A stretch of 64,000 nucleotides of DNA. Origin: Zea mays (lineage: Eukaryota; Streptophyta; Magnoliopsida; Poales; Poaceae). The notes under the pieces are model-generated. The model had not been told where the DNA came from. It did not search any database and saw only the letters and a list, made by a program, of their open reading frames with translations. The stretch covers positions 109,649,982-109,713,981 of the forward strand of contig NC_050097.1 of NCBI RefSeq assembly GCF_902167145.1, given 5' to 3'. Position numbers and translations under genes: made by a program. Shown here piece by piece: positions 23,387 through 35,122 of the stretch. The stretch's first letter is position 1. Each line of letters starts with the position of its first letter.

Positions 23387-24259
23387 CTATAATATCAGAT
23401 TGTGATTGTAGTTTCACCAGTTTTCTATGGCAGGAACTGTTCAAGCTGGCAGGAACACAGTTGCAAATGGGGTCAGCCTATCATCTTCAGTTAGACGGCC
23501 AGACCGAGCACGTCAACTAGTGTCTATAGACCTATTTACGTTGTTTTGTACATCCTTCTCCCAACAAATGGAGTCTGTGGCTGTCACTAGCAGAGTTTTG
23601 GTACAATACTAGCTTTCACTCGGCATTTGGTCGCTCCCCATTTGAAGTGCTCTATGGTTGGCCTCCCAGACACTTTGGCCTGGCTCTTGAAGATTCAGTT
23701 ACTGATGTGGACCTATCAACCTGGTTATCTAATTGAAAACAAATGACCAGAGTGGTTCGACAACATCTTCATCGCGACCAGTAACGTATGAAATACCAGG
23801 CGGACAAGGCCATATCTGACCGGGGAGTTTGTAGTTGGTGATCGCGTGTACCTCAAGCTCTAGCCGTATATTCAAATGTCAGTAGCTCATCGGGCCAACT
23901 ACATGTTATCATTCAAATATTTTGGTCCCTTCATAGTGCTGAAGCGTGTGGGATTGGTCGCATACAAATTAGAGTTACCAGCTGGTTCTTCCGTGCACCT
24001 GTGTTCCACGTCTCCCAGCTCAAGGGAGCAGTATCTTCCAAACATCATGTGAGCGCTACTTTTCCTGACTCATCCGCTGCTAGGCAGATTCCTGTCAAGG
24101 TACTCAACACAAGGAAAATCTCCCGCAGGGGTACCTCCGTCTCCTAGGTGCTGGTTCGCTGGTCAGGGTTCGATGATACTCTGGCAACCTAGGAAGACTA
24201 CGACACCATCTGCCAATAGTTTCCATGATCAGCTACTTGGGGACAAGTAGCTTCGCAAG
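23387..24259 (+). pseudogene. RN pol 3' part: integrase end and chromodomain
   Basis: In broken frames the translation gives FWQELFKLAGTQLQMG, HLQLDGQTE, SAFGRSPFEVLYG, FHVSQLKG and a chromodomain-like end (VKVLNTRKISRR, VLVRWSGFDDTLAT, EDYDTICQ). This is the integrase continuation cut by SV and ends in the manner of Reina-lineage chromoviruses. Many stops and frameshifts are present, more than in any other element here, consistent with RN being among the oldest. Confidence 0.8.
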
Positions 24260-24269
24260 CAGGAGGGAA
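24260..24269 (+). other. RN polypurine tract
   Basis: CAGGAGGGAA directly precedes TGTCAGTAATG, the proposed LTR start. Confidence 0.6.
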
Positions 24270-24541
24270 TGTCAGTAATGCACTGTCGCTGGGCCTCGAC
24301 ACAACCACCAGCACAGACCCAGTCTCGCCTCTGTGCCTGGTGGGCTGCAGAGCCAAAAGGACGAACACTCGGTATTCTGGTCCAGAGTAGACCGTATAAG
24401 GGTTTGGGTAATAAAGCTTACCGGGGTTGTCTGTAAAGGGTATCAAAAAACTGATGTCGAACTCCAATTAAACCCTTCTTCCTCGCCTCTCTTCTTTTTC
24501 ACCAAGTTGTTTATCCTTCGATCTATAGTAGTCTACTAACA
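24270..24541 (+). mobile_element. RN 3' LTR (about 272 bp)
   Basis: It starts TGTCAGTAATGC after the polypurine tract. The most likely end is CTACTAACA at 24,541. It contains GTATAAGGG and AATAAAG-type signals. Short LTRs are usual for the Reina lineage. The 5' LTR is outside the window, so the right border cannot be confirmed by comparison. Confidence 0.55.
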
Positions 24542-27187
24542 CCGCTGTCCAAGGGCACCCCACATCCCTTCTGCCCTCTCCAAGCCAGTCCCCGCCTCTC
24601 CCTAGCTCGCTGCCCTTATCCGCCGCTGAGGACACCGCGAGCCCACCTCCGTGCCTCTCACCGCCATCAAAGAGTACCACCGGACTCCCCTTCGCCTCCT
24701 CATCTCAGCCCCCTACTCTGTTGTCGTCCTCACTGCCCCAATATCGATCTCGTGTGTCGTCCGAGACCCTGTACACTGTCGACATTAGCAGAGTGGGACA
24801 AGCAGAGATTGAAGATGGCGGATTTGCGTTTAAGCCCTCATTTTCTATGATTTTTGCGCCCAAGAATTTCCCAGTTTAGAGAGTTTCAACAAAGGTCCTT
24901 ATTTCTTTCAAACTACCCCTTGAAGTCTACCCCTAATTGGAATCTAACCCCCAAAGAAGTGCTTTGTTGTATAAAATGTGTATTTCAAATATAAATAGGT
25001 TGAGTTATGACTCATTAGCTTCATATTTATATAATTAAAGTATTCTTGCAATAGTTTTCCTATTTTCGTAAATCGATATTTTGAGTCATTTTAAATATAG
25101 TTCTTTTTGGAATAAAAAGTTAAAAAAGAAGTAGGATATATGTTTCTCAAAAATTAAAAGATGATTATTTATTTATCTTTCACATAAAGTTCAATTTAGC
25201 CTTATATTCCGGTTTTCATAAATATCTATATTGTATGCTTTTCAGTATATAAAATATGACATAAAATATGGCATAAGTGGTGTTCATGCTTTCATAATCG
25301 CAATGTGAGTTTATATATGTTGTTTTGAATGTAGCATTCCTAATACAAATTCAGGCCATGTATTTTCTTAATGAAAATGGAGATAAGTACTGTTTAGTTA
25401 TCTTTCCACATAAAACCTATCTAGGCTTATATAATATCTTTTCATCAATTAAGTTTTATAAGGTGTATCATTATGCTTCATAACTTAATAATGTGTTTCC
25501 TAACTCATCAATCCTAGATATATAGCTTATACCCTTTCAAAAAGGTTAAAAAGGCTTTTATATGTTATGACATGTTTTATAATCCTATGAGCCCATAACC
25601 TTGGATATATATAAAATATGGCTTTTTAAAAAAGATTAATATGGTTCACCTAAGGTTTATATAGTTATAATTTAAATACTTTCAAGTTTTATCTCTCGAT
25701 TTATAAAACATCGACCAATCCTTTTTCGGAAAGAGTGTATCGTTGATTATAACCCTTGATTCTATGTTTTCGTAAAACAAATGAGCTTACGCTATGCTTT
25801 CGTTATCAACCTTGTTTTGGTGATTGGTGTATGTTACTGAGTGGTGTTTGTTTCTTTGTTTGTTTATGTTTTATTAGTGGTTGATCCAGTAATAGTTATT
25901 CAAGATCTGCTTGAGAAAGAGTCTCAGGTTTTCTATAAGCAAGACAAGTGGACTTCTCCCTCTACATATTCTTTTTGAACCCAAACAACACATGATAACT
26001 ATGTTTATATTTATTTCATGCATAATTTGATGGGTTGCCTATTAAGATATACCCAACCTTTTTGAATTGATCCCTTGTTCAACCTGGGTTATGATTTAAT
26101 CAAGTAGTTACGCTATTGCTATAACCTTTTCTTTATGTTGTCAATCTATGCATGGTATTAATGTTCCAAAGTTTATGTTATTGTTGTTTATTCTATAATT
26201 AACAAGATTATATGAGTTAAATTGGAATATGGAGTGATCATTCAGGATAATAGTGCAACCATGAGTGCTATCATGGCTCTGGCTTTGGTAATTAGCTTCA
26301 TAGGCTTAGTGTCTAGTAACCTTAGCTGAAATATGGGCAAAAGGGTTAGCGGTCAATGGTGGCACCTCAGGTTAACATGGGGATGTAGTCTTGGCTAAGC
26401 TACATCACCTAGAGGGCCTCCACACCGACTCAGAATCCTTTCGACTTGCTTCATACTAAGCGTATTTTTTGAAAACCTCATAGTGGATCCCTAGTCATTC
26501 ACCTCGAAAGTGAATACGGGGTTGGCCGACCTAGGGTAGAAGGGATAAAGTGCTTGTGGGTAAAGTTGTACAATCTCTACAGAGTGTAAAACTAATATAT
26601 CAGTCGTGTTCACGGTTAAGAGCGACCTAGACCCTCACATGATAATTGAACTTGAAGATGCAAATAAACCGTGATTGGTTTTGTTTAGCGATGTGCTTAA
26701 ATGGTTCGCATAAGCGGTTGAGCCTCATGTTGATGATATTTTGCTCAAGTGGTTTGAGCTTATGCTGATTATTGATTATGCTTAATTGGGTTTGGTATAT
26801 ACTTATACTCAGTACTGAGGTGTTGATAATAAAAGGTTGACCAACTAAAATGCTAATCGCATTAAACCTTAAGCCTTACCTTGTTAGCCTTGCATCTTCA
26901 CCCCACTTACTGAGCTCCCACCGTAAGTGTGCTCACCCTTGCATAATTTTGATCAGATGTTTGTAGATGAAGACTATGATGATGTTCAATGGATTCTAGT
27001 CTAGGGATACCCCCGATCATCTTCCTGTGTAAGGATGCCCATGTTCTGCTATACTTTGATGAATAAAGGTTAAGACATTAATCTATACTTGAAGTATGTT
27101 ACTATAATTTTAATTTACACCTTTTGTACAATGTTCTTTTGATATATTACACTTGTGATGCCAATATATGTGTGGAAATAGATCTTG
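24542..27187 (+). mobile_element. Diverged Tekay-type LTR remnant
   Basis: No gene is seen. A CT/GC-rich part (to about 24,820) is followed by AT-rich sequence and then by the block conserved in Tekay LTRs here: GTGCAACCATGAG (26,252), CTTGTGGGTAAAG (26,553), ACTAATATATCAGTCGTG and GGTTAAGAGCG near 26,600. The order is the same as in the TK1 LTR. Near the right edge, TGTGTGGAAATAGATC resembles the last tens of bases of such LTRs and is cut by the CACTA element. The left border is RN. Confidence 0.6.
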
Positions 27188-27208
27188 CACAACAGAAAAC
27201 TAAGAAAT

Positions 27209-27420
27209 CTCAGACGATCGAATTATATCCAATGGCTTCCTTGGCGAACGTCGGACGTATGGTTATATCTGACGACTTCCAATAGCCGACGGACGTACAT
27301 GTTATTTCCGACGGCTGTTAGATAAGCCGTCCGATGTATCACTTATGTCCGACATCTTGTATGAAAGACGTCGGAAATAACTTTATGTCCGACGGCTTGT
27401 CTCCAAGACATCGTTGATAA
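27209..27420. repeat. CACTA subterminal repeats
   Basis: The 10-12 bp motif TGTCCGACGGCTT and its inverse occur about eight times in alternating orientation with variation, for example GAACGTCGGACGTA, ATAGCCGACGGACG, TTTCCGACGGCTG, AAGCCGTCCGATG, GACGTCGGAAATAA and TATGTCCGACGGCTTG. Such arrays next to the terminal repeat are transposase binding sites in CACTA elements. From 27,421 to 27,670 the sequence is GC-rich and probably 5' untranslated. From 27,671 to 28,350 I see only AT-rich sequence and no gene. Confidence 0.7.
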
Positions 27421-28350
27421 GTGATTTTAAGCAAGCGGTGCTCGACCATGCCATTTCATTTCTTACTCTCACAACTTGAGAGTCGTCGTCGCTGCACGCC
27501 TCATAGGCCGTCGTCGTGCCTCACCGGCTCCCACGCCCGGCGCCACTGGCGCCCACCTCGCCGACTCCCGCGGTCGACCCCGCCGGCGCCCGCCATCGCA
27601 TGTCCAGACCCTGTCCGCCCTACGTCGCCCGTTGCCCGCTGCCGGCCACACCGATCCCCGCCATCGGATAAGTGAGTATTCTTATTTTGTAGTACAATTT
27701 TGTAGATGCATGAATTGTTTGCTAGGAGTCAATTTTTAGGATTAAATGATTTGTTTGTTAAATATTGTTTAGTTTGTTATGTCCTACGGCTGTCAGTTTA
27801 TTATGTAATTAAAATATCTTGTTTTAGTTCATTTAGTGGTGCTTATATAATTTAAATGTTTAATTTCTGGGGTTGATTATTATGCACTAGGAAATAAGGT
27901 CATTTTATATGATTTGTCACCCATGACAATGTTATTTCGTATATAATATTGTATTGGCGGTTTATTAGTTGAACTACGTAATAATGTATGATGGTTCTAG
28001 TTATTCGTAGTGTTAACAAACGAAACCTAGATGTCACCTGTTTTGGCCCAACACACCTCACATGCATCCCTTTATTGGACAGCCACAGGGTGAATGACAG
28101 AGCCCATGTTTAGACATGTGCTCCTGCGTAGTCTTGGAAGCATAACCCCTCTGTTCTCCAATTGCACCATTTTCAGGCATGCGATTAGGGAACAGTGGGG
28201 TTATGCTGCCGAAATTTCGCACGAGCACATGCCTTGTCATTAATATGGGCTCGTTAGTCACTCCAAGTGGGTTTATTAGGACTTACCCTTTCCTATAGAT
28301 GTAGGGGCCTTGATTTACTTAACTAATTAAGTTCACATCTCATATCTACT

Positions 28351-30856
28351 ATGGTGGTGGATCGTCGATGGATGTATGACAGTTGGAAGATGAAAGGTGC
28401 TCTATCAAGTGAGTGGGTTTCCAAGACTGACACATTTCTCGACCTTGCTCTTGCTCGATCAGAGACCGAAATCGATGATAGGTGCCCTTGTAGCATGTGT
28501 CAGAACATTTATTTCCTTAATAGAAGGACTATATCGATATATCTTTGTAAGAATGGTTATATTCATGGCTATGAGGTGTGGGTGAAACACGATGAGGACC
28601 CACCTCCTCGTATTATATCAGAAGTTCAGTCACATGAAGAGGGGTACTACGATAGGATGGAAGAGATGCTTGATGGTGTACGACATGAGCTTCTACCCGT
28701 CGATTCTGAGAACCCCCATCAACCCCCCCCCCCATTATGAGGATTCTCCTAAACCTGAGGTTTAGAAGTCCTTTGAGCTCCTTAAAGCTACCGAAGAGTC
28801 GTTGCACGAGCACACAAAAGTGACAGTGCTTGTGTTTGTGACTCGACTTATGACTATTAAGTCCAAGTTTCCATTCTCAAACAACTGCTACAAGGAGATT
28901 CTGAACTTGATCAGTGATGTACTTTCAGAGAATCACAAGATGCCAAAGGACATGTACCACTCCAGGTAGTTGCTCTCGGGTCTCGGTATGGACTACGAAA
29001 AATCGATGTCTGTGACAATAACTATATGCTTTTCTAGAAGGAGATCGCGAGTGAGAAGAAGTGTATAGTATGTGATGAGCGTAGATTCGCAGAGGTTGAT
29101 AACGATGATGGTTTGATCGTGACGATTGAGGTAGCACATAACAGCTTCGTTACATGCCTCTTATACCTCAGTTGAAATATTTATTTATCTCTAAGAATAT
29201 AGCCAGACACATGAGATGGCACAAAGAAGGCATATGTAAGAATCTCGATGTCTTGGCGCACCTAGCAGATACAGATGCATGGAAGGCATTAGATTCCTTT
29301 GATTCTTGCTTTGCTGATGAAGTGTGGAATGTCCGCTTCGGTTTGGCAACGGATGGTTTCTCGCCTTTCAATCTAACTGCACCATCCTACTCATGTTGGC
29401 CCGTCTTTGCTGTTCCATACAACCTTTCGCCAACTCTTTGCATGAAATATGAATTTATTTTCTTGTGTCTTGTAATACCTGGTCCGGATCATGCTGGAAC
29501 AAAGATCGATGTGATGATGAGACCCCTGATTGAATAATTGCAAATTTTGTGGGAAGGAGTCGAGGCATTCAATTGTTACAAGAAACAGAAGTTCAACCTG
29601 AGAGTTGCATTTTTGTGGTCAATTCACTATTTTATGGCTTATGGTATCTTTGCTGGATGGAGTTGTTACGGGATTCTGACATGTCCGATATGCGCTGAAG
29701 ACAATTTATGCTTCCGACTGAAGTTTGGTGGAAAGATATGTTACTTCGATTGCCATAGCTGTTTTTTGCCTTAGGATCACCCGTTTAGGTTCGATATGAA
29801 CGCTTTTAGAAAGGACACGATTGTGATGAAGGGACCACCCAAGTGTCTTAGTGGTCCAGAGATTGTCGCGAGACTTAATGATTTGAAAGTAAAGGAACAT
29901 GGAAATTGGTTTGAAGGTTTTGGAATCTAGCATAATTAGACTCACAAATGTGGTCTATGAGAACTCCCTTATGTGAAAGCCTTGATTCTAATGTTGAAAG
30001 CCTTATTAGCACTTGCCTGAATATCACTGACAAAACAAAAGACAACCCTAAGGCTATTAAAGACTTGGCCTTAATTTGTAGTCGACCAACTCTAGAGCTA
30101 GGATAGAACGAGAAGAAGACACGTGGTCCTTATATTCTTAAACCTAAAAGGAAGAAACAATTAATGAATTGGTTGAAAACTTAAAGTTCCTACATGGTTA
30201 TGCTGCGGGCTTTAGAAGGTCTATGAATTTGAAGACGAGCAAGTTTTCCAGGTTGAAGAGTCATGACTACCACATAATAATGGAAAGACTCCTTCCTGTT
30301 ACATTCCATGGTTTTGTAAAAAATGATCTGTGGGAAGCGTTAGCGGAGCTAAGCTACTTTTATAGACATCTTTGTGTTAAAGAAATAAAGAAAGAGATGA
30401 TGGAGAAGCTTGAGCAACAAATACCGATTTTGGTATGCAAACTTGAAAAAAATATTTCCTCTAGGTTTCTTCAATCCGATGCAACATCTACTTGTTCACC
30501 TACCATACGAAGCTAAGGTAGGTGGTTCTATCCAGTATAGATGGATGTATCACTTTGAAAGGACACTAAAGAAGCTACGTGCAATGGTTGCTAATAAGAG
30601 ACGAGTTGAAGGGTGCATCGCTGAGGAATTCAAATACAAAGAGATAGCATCGTTCACGGTCCTGTACTTTGCAGAGGAACGCAATGTCGACGCGCCTACG
30701 TTGCAGTATCATGTCGACGAGCCCCCTATCAGTGATCTTGAAATTTTTCAATGGAGGAGCAAAACTATAGGACCTAGCACAGCATACTATTTCACCAATG
30801 ACGAATGGAAGACTACTTTACTATACATGTATAACAACATGGAAGAGATGAATTAG
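28351..30856 (+). pseudogene. TNP2-like CACTA transposase
   Basis: The first exon-like frame (28,351-28,740) carries the transposase-associated domain (DRRWMYDS, CPCSMCQN, YLCKNGYIHGYEVWVKH). From 29,154 the TNP2 transposase core follows (SKNIARHMRWHKEG, DGFSPFNL, FLCLVIPGPDHAGTKIDV, YFMAYGIFAGWSCYG, CPICAED). From 30,169 the DUF4218-type domain appears (KSHDYHIIMERLLPV, NPMQHLLVHLPYEAKVGG, YRWMYHFER). Stops at 29,535 and 29,772, broken frames between 28,741 and 29,153, and a one-base shift in an A-run near 30,445 show that it is dead. Domain names are from family knowledge. Confidence 0.88.
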
Positions 30857-32555
30857 TTTCTCCTATAAGTGCAAACTAAGAATTGGTGGTAGTATCTCTC
30901 CATGATTTTGATTGATGATTGAGTTGAGTGCTCTTGTGCTAGCAAACTGAAATTCCTACATGTACAGTTTTGGTTGTCCGATTAATTTAGTAAAGTAAAT
31001 CGTGTTTTCTATAGACATGTGCTATATAAAAGTTGTATTCAACTAAGATGTCTAGCTTGTCCTAAAATTTCATGAGCTAAAAATTAATGGTTTAGAAGTT
31101 ATGCTTTTCACGAGTTCAGTATTTGAATCTGTCCAATTTCTGTACAAATTTCGAAGGTTGCAATGTTTGCTTAAGTTAGTATTAGAATCGGTTCTTGATG
31201 ATCATAAGAAAGTTGTAGATACCTTTATTAGCTTGCTTGTGTTAATATTTTATTATCATAGGCCTAATAGTTTAAGAGTTAATAATTTTACAAAATGATT
31301 GTTGTGTTCTGTCCACTGTCTGAACAGATTTCGGAAACTATATTATTTGGGTTGATTAAAATTTGAACCACTTCTTGATGATTATAAACATTAAGTAGTA
31401 CTTTTACTAAGATTTCCAAAAAGTCTTAGATCACCCTTTTTGGTGGTCTAAAGGTCAAGTTATAGCTGTTTGAAGTGTGGAGCCTAAATCTGTCCAAATC
31501 TGGACAGGAAGGCCTTCTTATTGTATTTTACCCTGATGTGTTCATAAATAAATTGTAGACAATTTCATTAGATTTCAAGAAAGTTTAGGATCACTTGTTT
31601 TGGATGCACGAGTCTTTAGTTATGAATTTTTGAAGTCACAAGTCTAAATCTGTCCAAATCTGGACAGAGCTGTCATTTTAGCATGATTTAACCTTGCTAA
31701 GTGTCTAGTCACATTTAGATGACAATACCAAAGTTGTAGAGCATTTCTTAAACTTTCCAAAAAGTATTCGATCACTATTTTGTGATGAATATGTTGTGAG
31801 CTATGATTAAATAAGTAATTGCTATGTTGCTATCCTAAAACTTGTTGATTGTAGTGGATTGCTCTACTCTGTTGTGTTTGTCTTGAGTCGACTTCTTCCT
31901 CGTTTTGGTTTTAGTTGAACACGAGTAATAATGATAGTAACTAATATAATTTGGGTTATATATAAGTAACTAGTCCACGTCTCCTTAATTAGTAAATTAA
32001 ATTGTCGAAGTCTAGTAAGTAATTAGCTTCGATCAATGTTAATTTAGCAAGTGTCGTTATATGGACAAGAAACACAATTAATGATATGTTACGATTTCTT
32101 ATACTTGTGCTGCTAATCTAATATTACTAAATAACCAACCTCATTAGACTAGTATAAAAGGCATTGTGATCAGGCTAACACCTTCTACGTGTTCTCTTGG
32201 GTGTGCTTGCATTAGAATATTGAGAATGTTGGTAGAACCCGATTAAGTGATTATTCCCTATTAAACTAAGTTTGTCTGTATGACGTTTAGAAGTCACAGT
32301 GAATGTACGTGTGCTTAAGTAGTTTAATAATAGAGTAACTAATAAATGATTAAAGTGAATGTGGTAAATGCTTGTACTTGTGATGTCGTGTTTGCGTTGG
32401 TTAATTATAGGTAGTAATCGTCGTCCTTCTAGTGGTGTTGATGTCGTGCGCCCGATGACGTGTAGATAGCTAACGCTAGCGTGTGGTTGTTTATGGTGTC
32501 TTACGATTTAATGTTTAGTTCGCTACCGTGTGCCTTGAAGTGTCTTGTGCTATTT
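30857..32555 (+). mobile_element. Left part of a diverged + strand LTR
   Basis: No coding capacity is seen. The stretch holds several loosely repeated phrases around 'aatctgtccaaatctggaca' (near 31,130, 31,490, 31,650) with 'gttgtagata' between them, also found in the solo LTR that follows. Its right edge continues at 35,123 after removal of the solo LTR and its TATTT duplication. The exact LTR start and the end of the CACTA element are not resolved. Confidence 0.45.
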
Positions 32556-35122
32556 TGTAATATCCCAAAAAAATGTTGAATAAAAGTTGATCTTCGGTGA
32601 GTGGATGTGGGAAAAGGGTTGTGAGCCGTTGGATGCTGCATCAGAAGTCATCTAAGGCGTCACTTCTTTCCTCCCACAAAATAAACCCTAGGTGGCCACC
32701 CCCTCCCCCTTCTTGGCCGTCACCCCTCCCCTTTCTTGGCTGCCTCTCTTTTCCCCCTTGGCTGGCCGCCCCCTCTCCTCCCATGGCAGCAGCCCTCCAT
32801 TGCTTCTTCCTCCCTCGATCTCCCCCCATGCAGCAAGGATCGAGAAGAGGAGGAGCACGTTGAATTGAAGAGAGAGAGAGGATCAAGAAGATGTTCTTCT
32901 CCATCTCTTCTTGAAGATTTTCTTGGGGAAACCCTAGGTATGGATGAAATCCTTGTTTCTCCATGTAATTATGTGCTTTTGGAGGTTGTGGATCATGGGG
33001 ATTAAAGGATTAGAGGTTGGATTAGATGTGGGGTTAGGTTTTGGTCTCGAATTTAGTTTTTCTGCGGAATGGCAGATTCGACAGTTTCTGTTCATACCAG
33101 TTTTCCGTGGTTTTAGTGGCCACAAAAAAATGAAAAGTCTATATATGAGTTGTAGATAATTTGTAGATCTTTCCGTAGCCGCAAAGAACACCCCAATCGG
33201 ACATCAGATCAGAAAGTTATTGCAATTTGGTTATAGCAGTTTTTCAGTCTCATAATTCTGTGCAGAATCTGTTCTCTTAAGATTTAGGCAATTTTATCAA
33301 CCGAATTAAACCTTTGGTTTGTGAGAAAGGTTGTAGATAATTTCGTAAGATTTCCAGATTGTTAAAGAGTGCATTCATATGAATTATGAAACTCCAGTTA
33401 TGTTTGTTTTACTGTGGCTGTTCCTGTTTTCCTGACAAAAATGAGCGGGTCTGTTCACTGGTAGGTTTCATCAGGTAAATGACCGAATTGGCTCATCCAA
33501 CTATGGAGACTTCTGTAGAGGGATAAACGTTCTTACTGCCAGTGAAATTGCATGATTTTTTGTTGAGTAGTTTGTGAGATATCGAATTTTGAAGTTAACT
33601 ACGCTGCTGTCTGAAACATATTCAGTCAGTTATCTTGTCAGATGTTTTAGAACTTATAGATGACAGAATTTAATTATCCATTGAATACCGAAGTTGTAGG
33701 GTATCTTGTGTAGATACTTCTAGATTATTTGTTTGATATCACCACTGTAATAATTTTAAAGATACAAAATTAACAAACAGCGCTGCTGCTGTATGACATG
33801 TGGTTCAGGGTGGGAGGCTTTCCACCAGGTCTTGGTTTCAAGTGTAGGAGCGATTTGTTGATTGTTGGCAAATGTTTGTGAAATATTTGTACTAAGTTTT
33901 ATGCCTCTAGTAGGTGGCTACGCTCCAGATCATGCCTAGTACATTTCTTCTTCTTCGATGAAGGCAAGTGAATGTAGCGGTGGTTGCTTCCATTCTGACC
34001 TGTTATTTCTATTGCCTACACTCTAATATTCAAAAGTATTGGATTCTTTCATATTTGGACTCTATGGTGATGCTTTACTTGCTTGCATTATATTGATGCT
34101 CAATCATATATTGATTATGGTTATGATTCGAGTATGACTCATGAGATTAATTCACACCCCTGAAGGTAAATGAAGTATTATTTGAGGTTGGTATTGTATC
34201 TGAAGGTAAATGAAGTATTATTTGAGGTTGTATTGTATGTGAAGGAAGTGAAGTATATTGATAAATGCAGCATGCCATATACATTGCATGATTCACTTGC
34301 ATCTAAAGTTGGGTCGTGACCTATGGTCCGACCGTACCGGTAAAACTTAGCATCGTTTGTTGCCCGAGGAGGGGTACGATGCGGCTTCATACCCTTAGAG
34401 GTATGATGGTAGAGGACATATGCATTGCATTCATATGCATTCATTGAAGTGATATTTGCAGATGATGTGGTTTTATACTCTAAGAGGTATGAAGGTAGAG
34501 GACTTACACATTGCATTTCTATGCATACATTGAAGTGATATTTGCAGGTATTGTTGACGCAAGAAAGTGTTATACAACCTATTGTGGTTGTTCGAGGAAA
34601 TGAGATGGTATTGGTTATATTGGGACTACTGAGTTCTATATCTACAAGTATTTCTGATCTTAATTGTGATTCTTTTAAAATGTTGATTAATTCAATTTGT
34701 GGTTTAAATATCTCATCAAAACAATTTGCTTGCTGAGATGTTTCATATCACTCTTGCATTACTCAATGCAGGTGCTTGTTGCTCATCAAGGGAAGTGGGA
34801 AGTAGCAGCACATCCACCTTCACTCTCATAATAACGCTGCTTAGGCGCAGTCATGATTTAATTAGAAGCTTCTTGTTAAAGGATGTTTGTTTCTAACTAG
34901 TTGTGTGCACTGGTTAATTTAGTTCATGTCGTTATGGTTGTCTTCCCATTGCTAGCAGATTATTAATGCATATATGTTTTCTTATCATGATATCTATTTA
35001 TACTTTGTTGCTTTCCTGTTTATGCAATTTTCAAAAGAGATGTTGTCGAAATTTTTATATACGAATGTTAGATGTGTAGTTTAGTAGCATTCTGGGGTGT
35101 TTGTGGATCCCGGGGTGTTACA
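32556..35122 (+). mobile_element. Solo LTR, 2,567 bp, with target duplication TATTT
   Basis: It begins TGTAATATCCC, ends GGGGTGTTACA and is flanked by identical TATTT at 32,551-32,555 and 35,123-35,127. No primer site, polypurine tract or internal coding sequence is present, as expected after LTR-LTR recombination. The start is CT/GC-rich (32,690-32,870) and the rest AT-rich, like other Tekay-type LTRs in the window. Orientation is taken from the TGTAA...TTACA ends and the position of the CT-rich part, and is less certain. Confidence 0.8.

Larger units (their letters stand above)
27188..30856 (+). mobile_element. CACTA (En/Spm-like) transposon, decayed, 3' end not found
   Basis: A terminal-repeat-like start (CACAACAGAAAAC against the usual CACTACAAGAAAA), subterminal repeats in both orientations and a TNP2-like transposase in the expected order identify a CACTA element. 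It begins inside an LTR remnant after TTG. No matching inverted end (GTTTTCTGTTGTG or similar) is seen downstream, and no TNPA-like second gene is seen. The right limit given is the end of recognisable coding sequence. Confidence 0.7.

Noticed and set aside
27421..27739. Arg/Pro-rich frames of 60-87 codons near the CACTA start
   Set aside because: GC-rich untranslated part, open on both strands, with no similarity to CACTA proteins.
28351..30856. A possible host gene with DUF4218-type domain
   Set aside because: Its order behind a TNP2 core, broken frames and subterminal repeats identify a CACTA transposase pseudogene.
32597..33005. Frames of 70-107 codons in the solo LTR
   Set aside because: CT-rich part of an LTR, with frames open on both strands and no domain.
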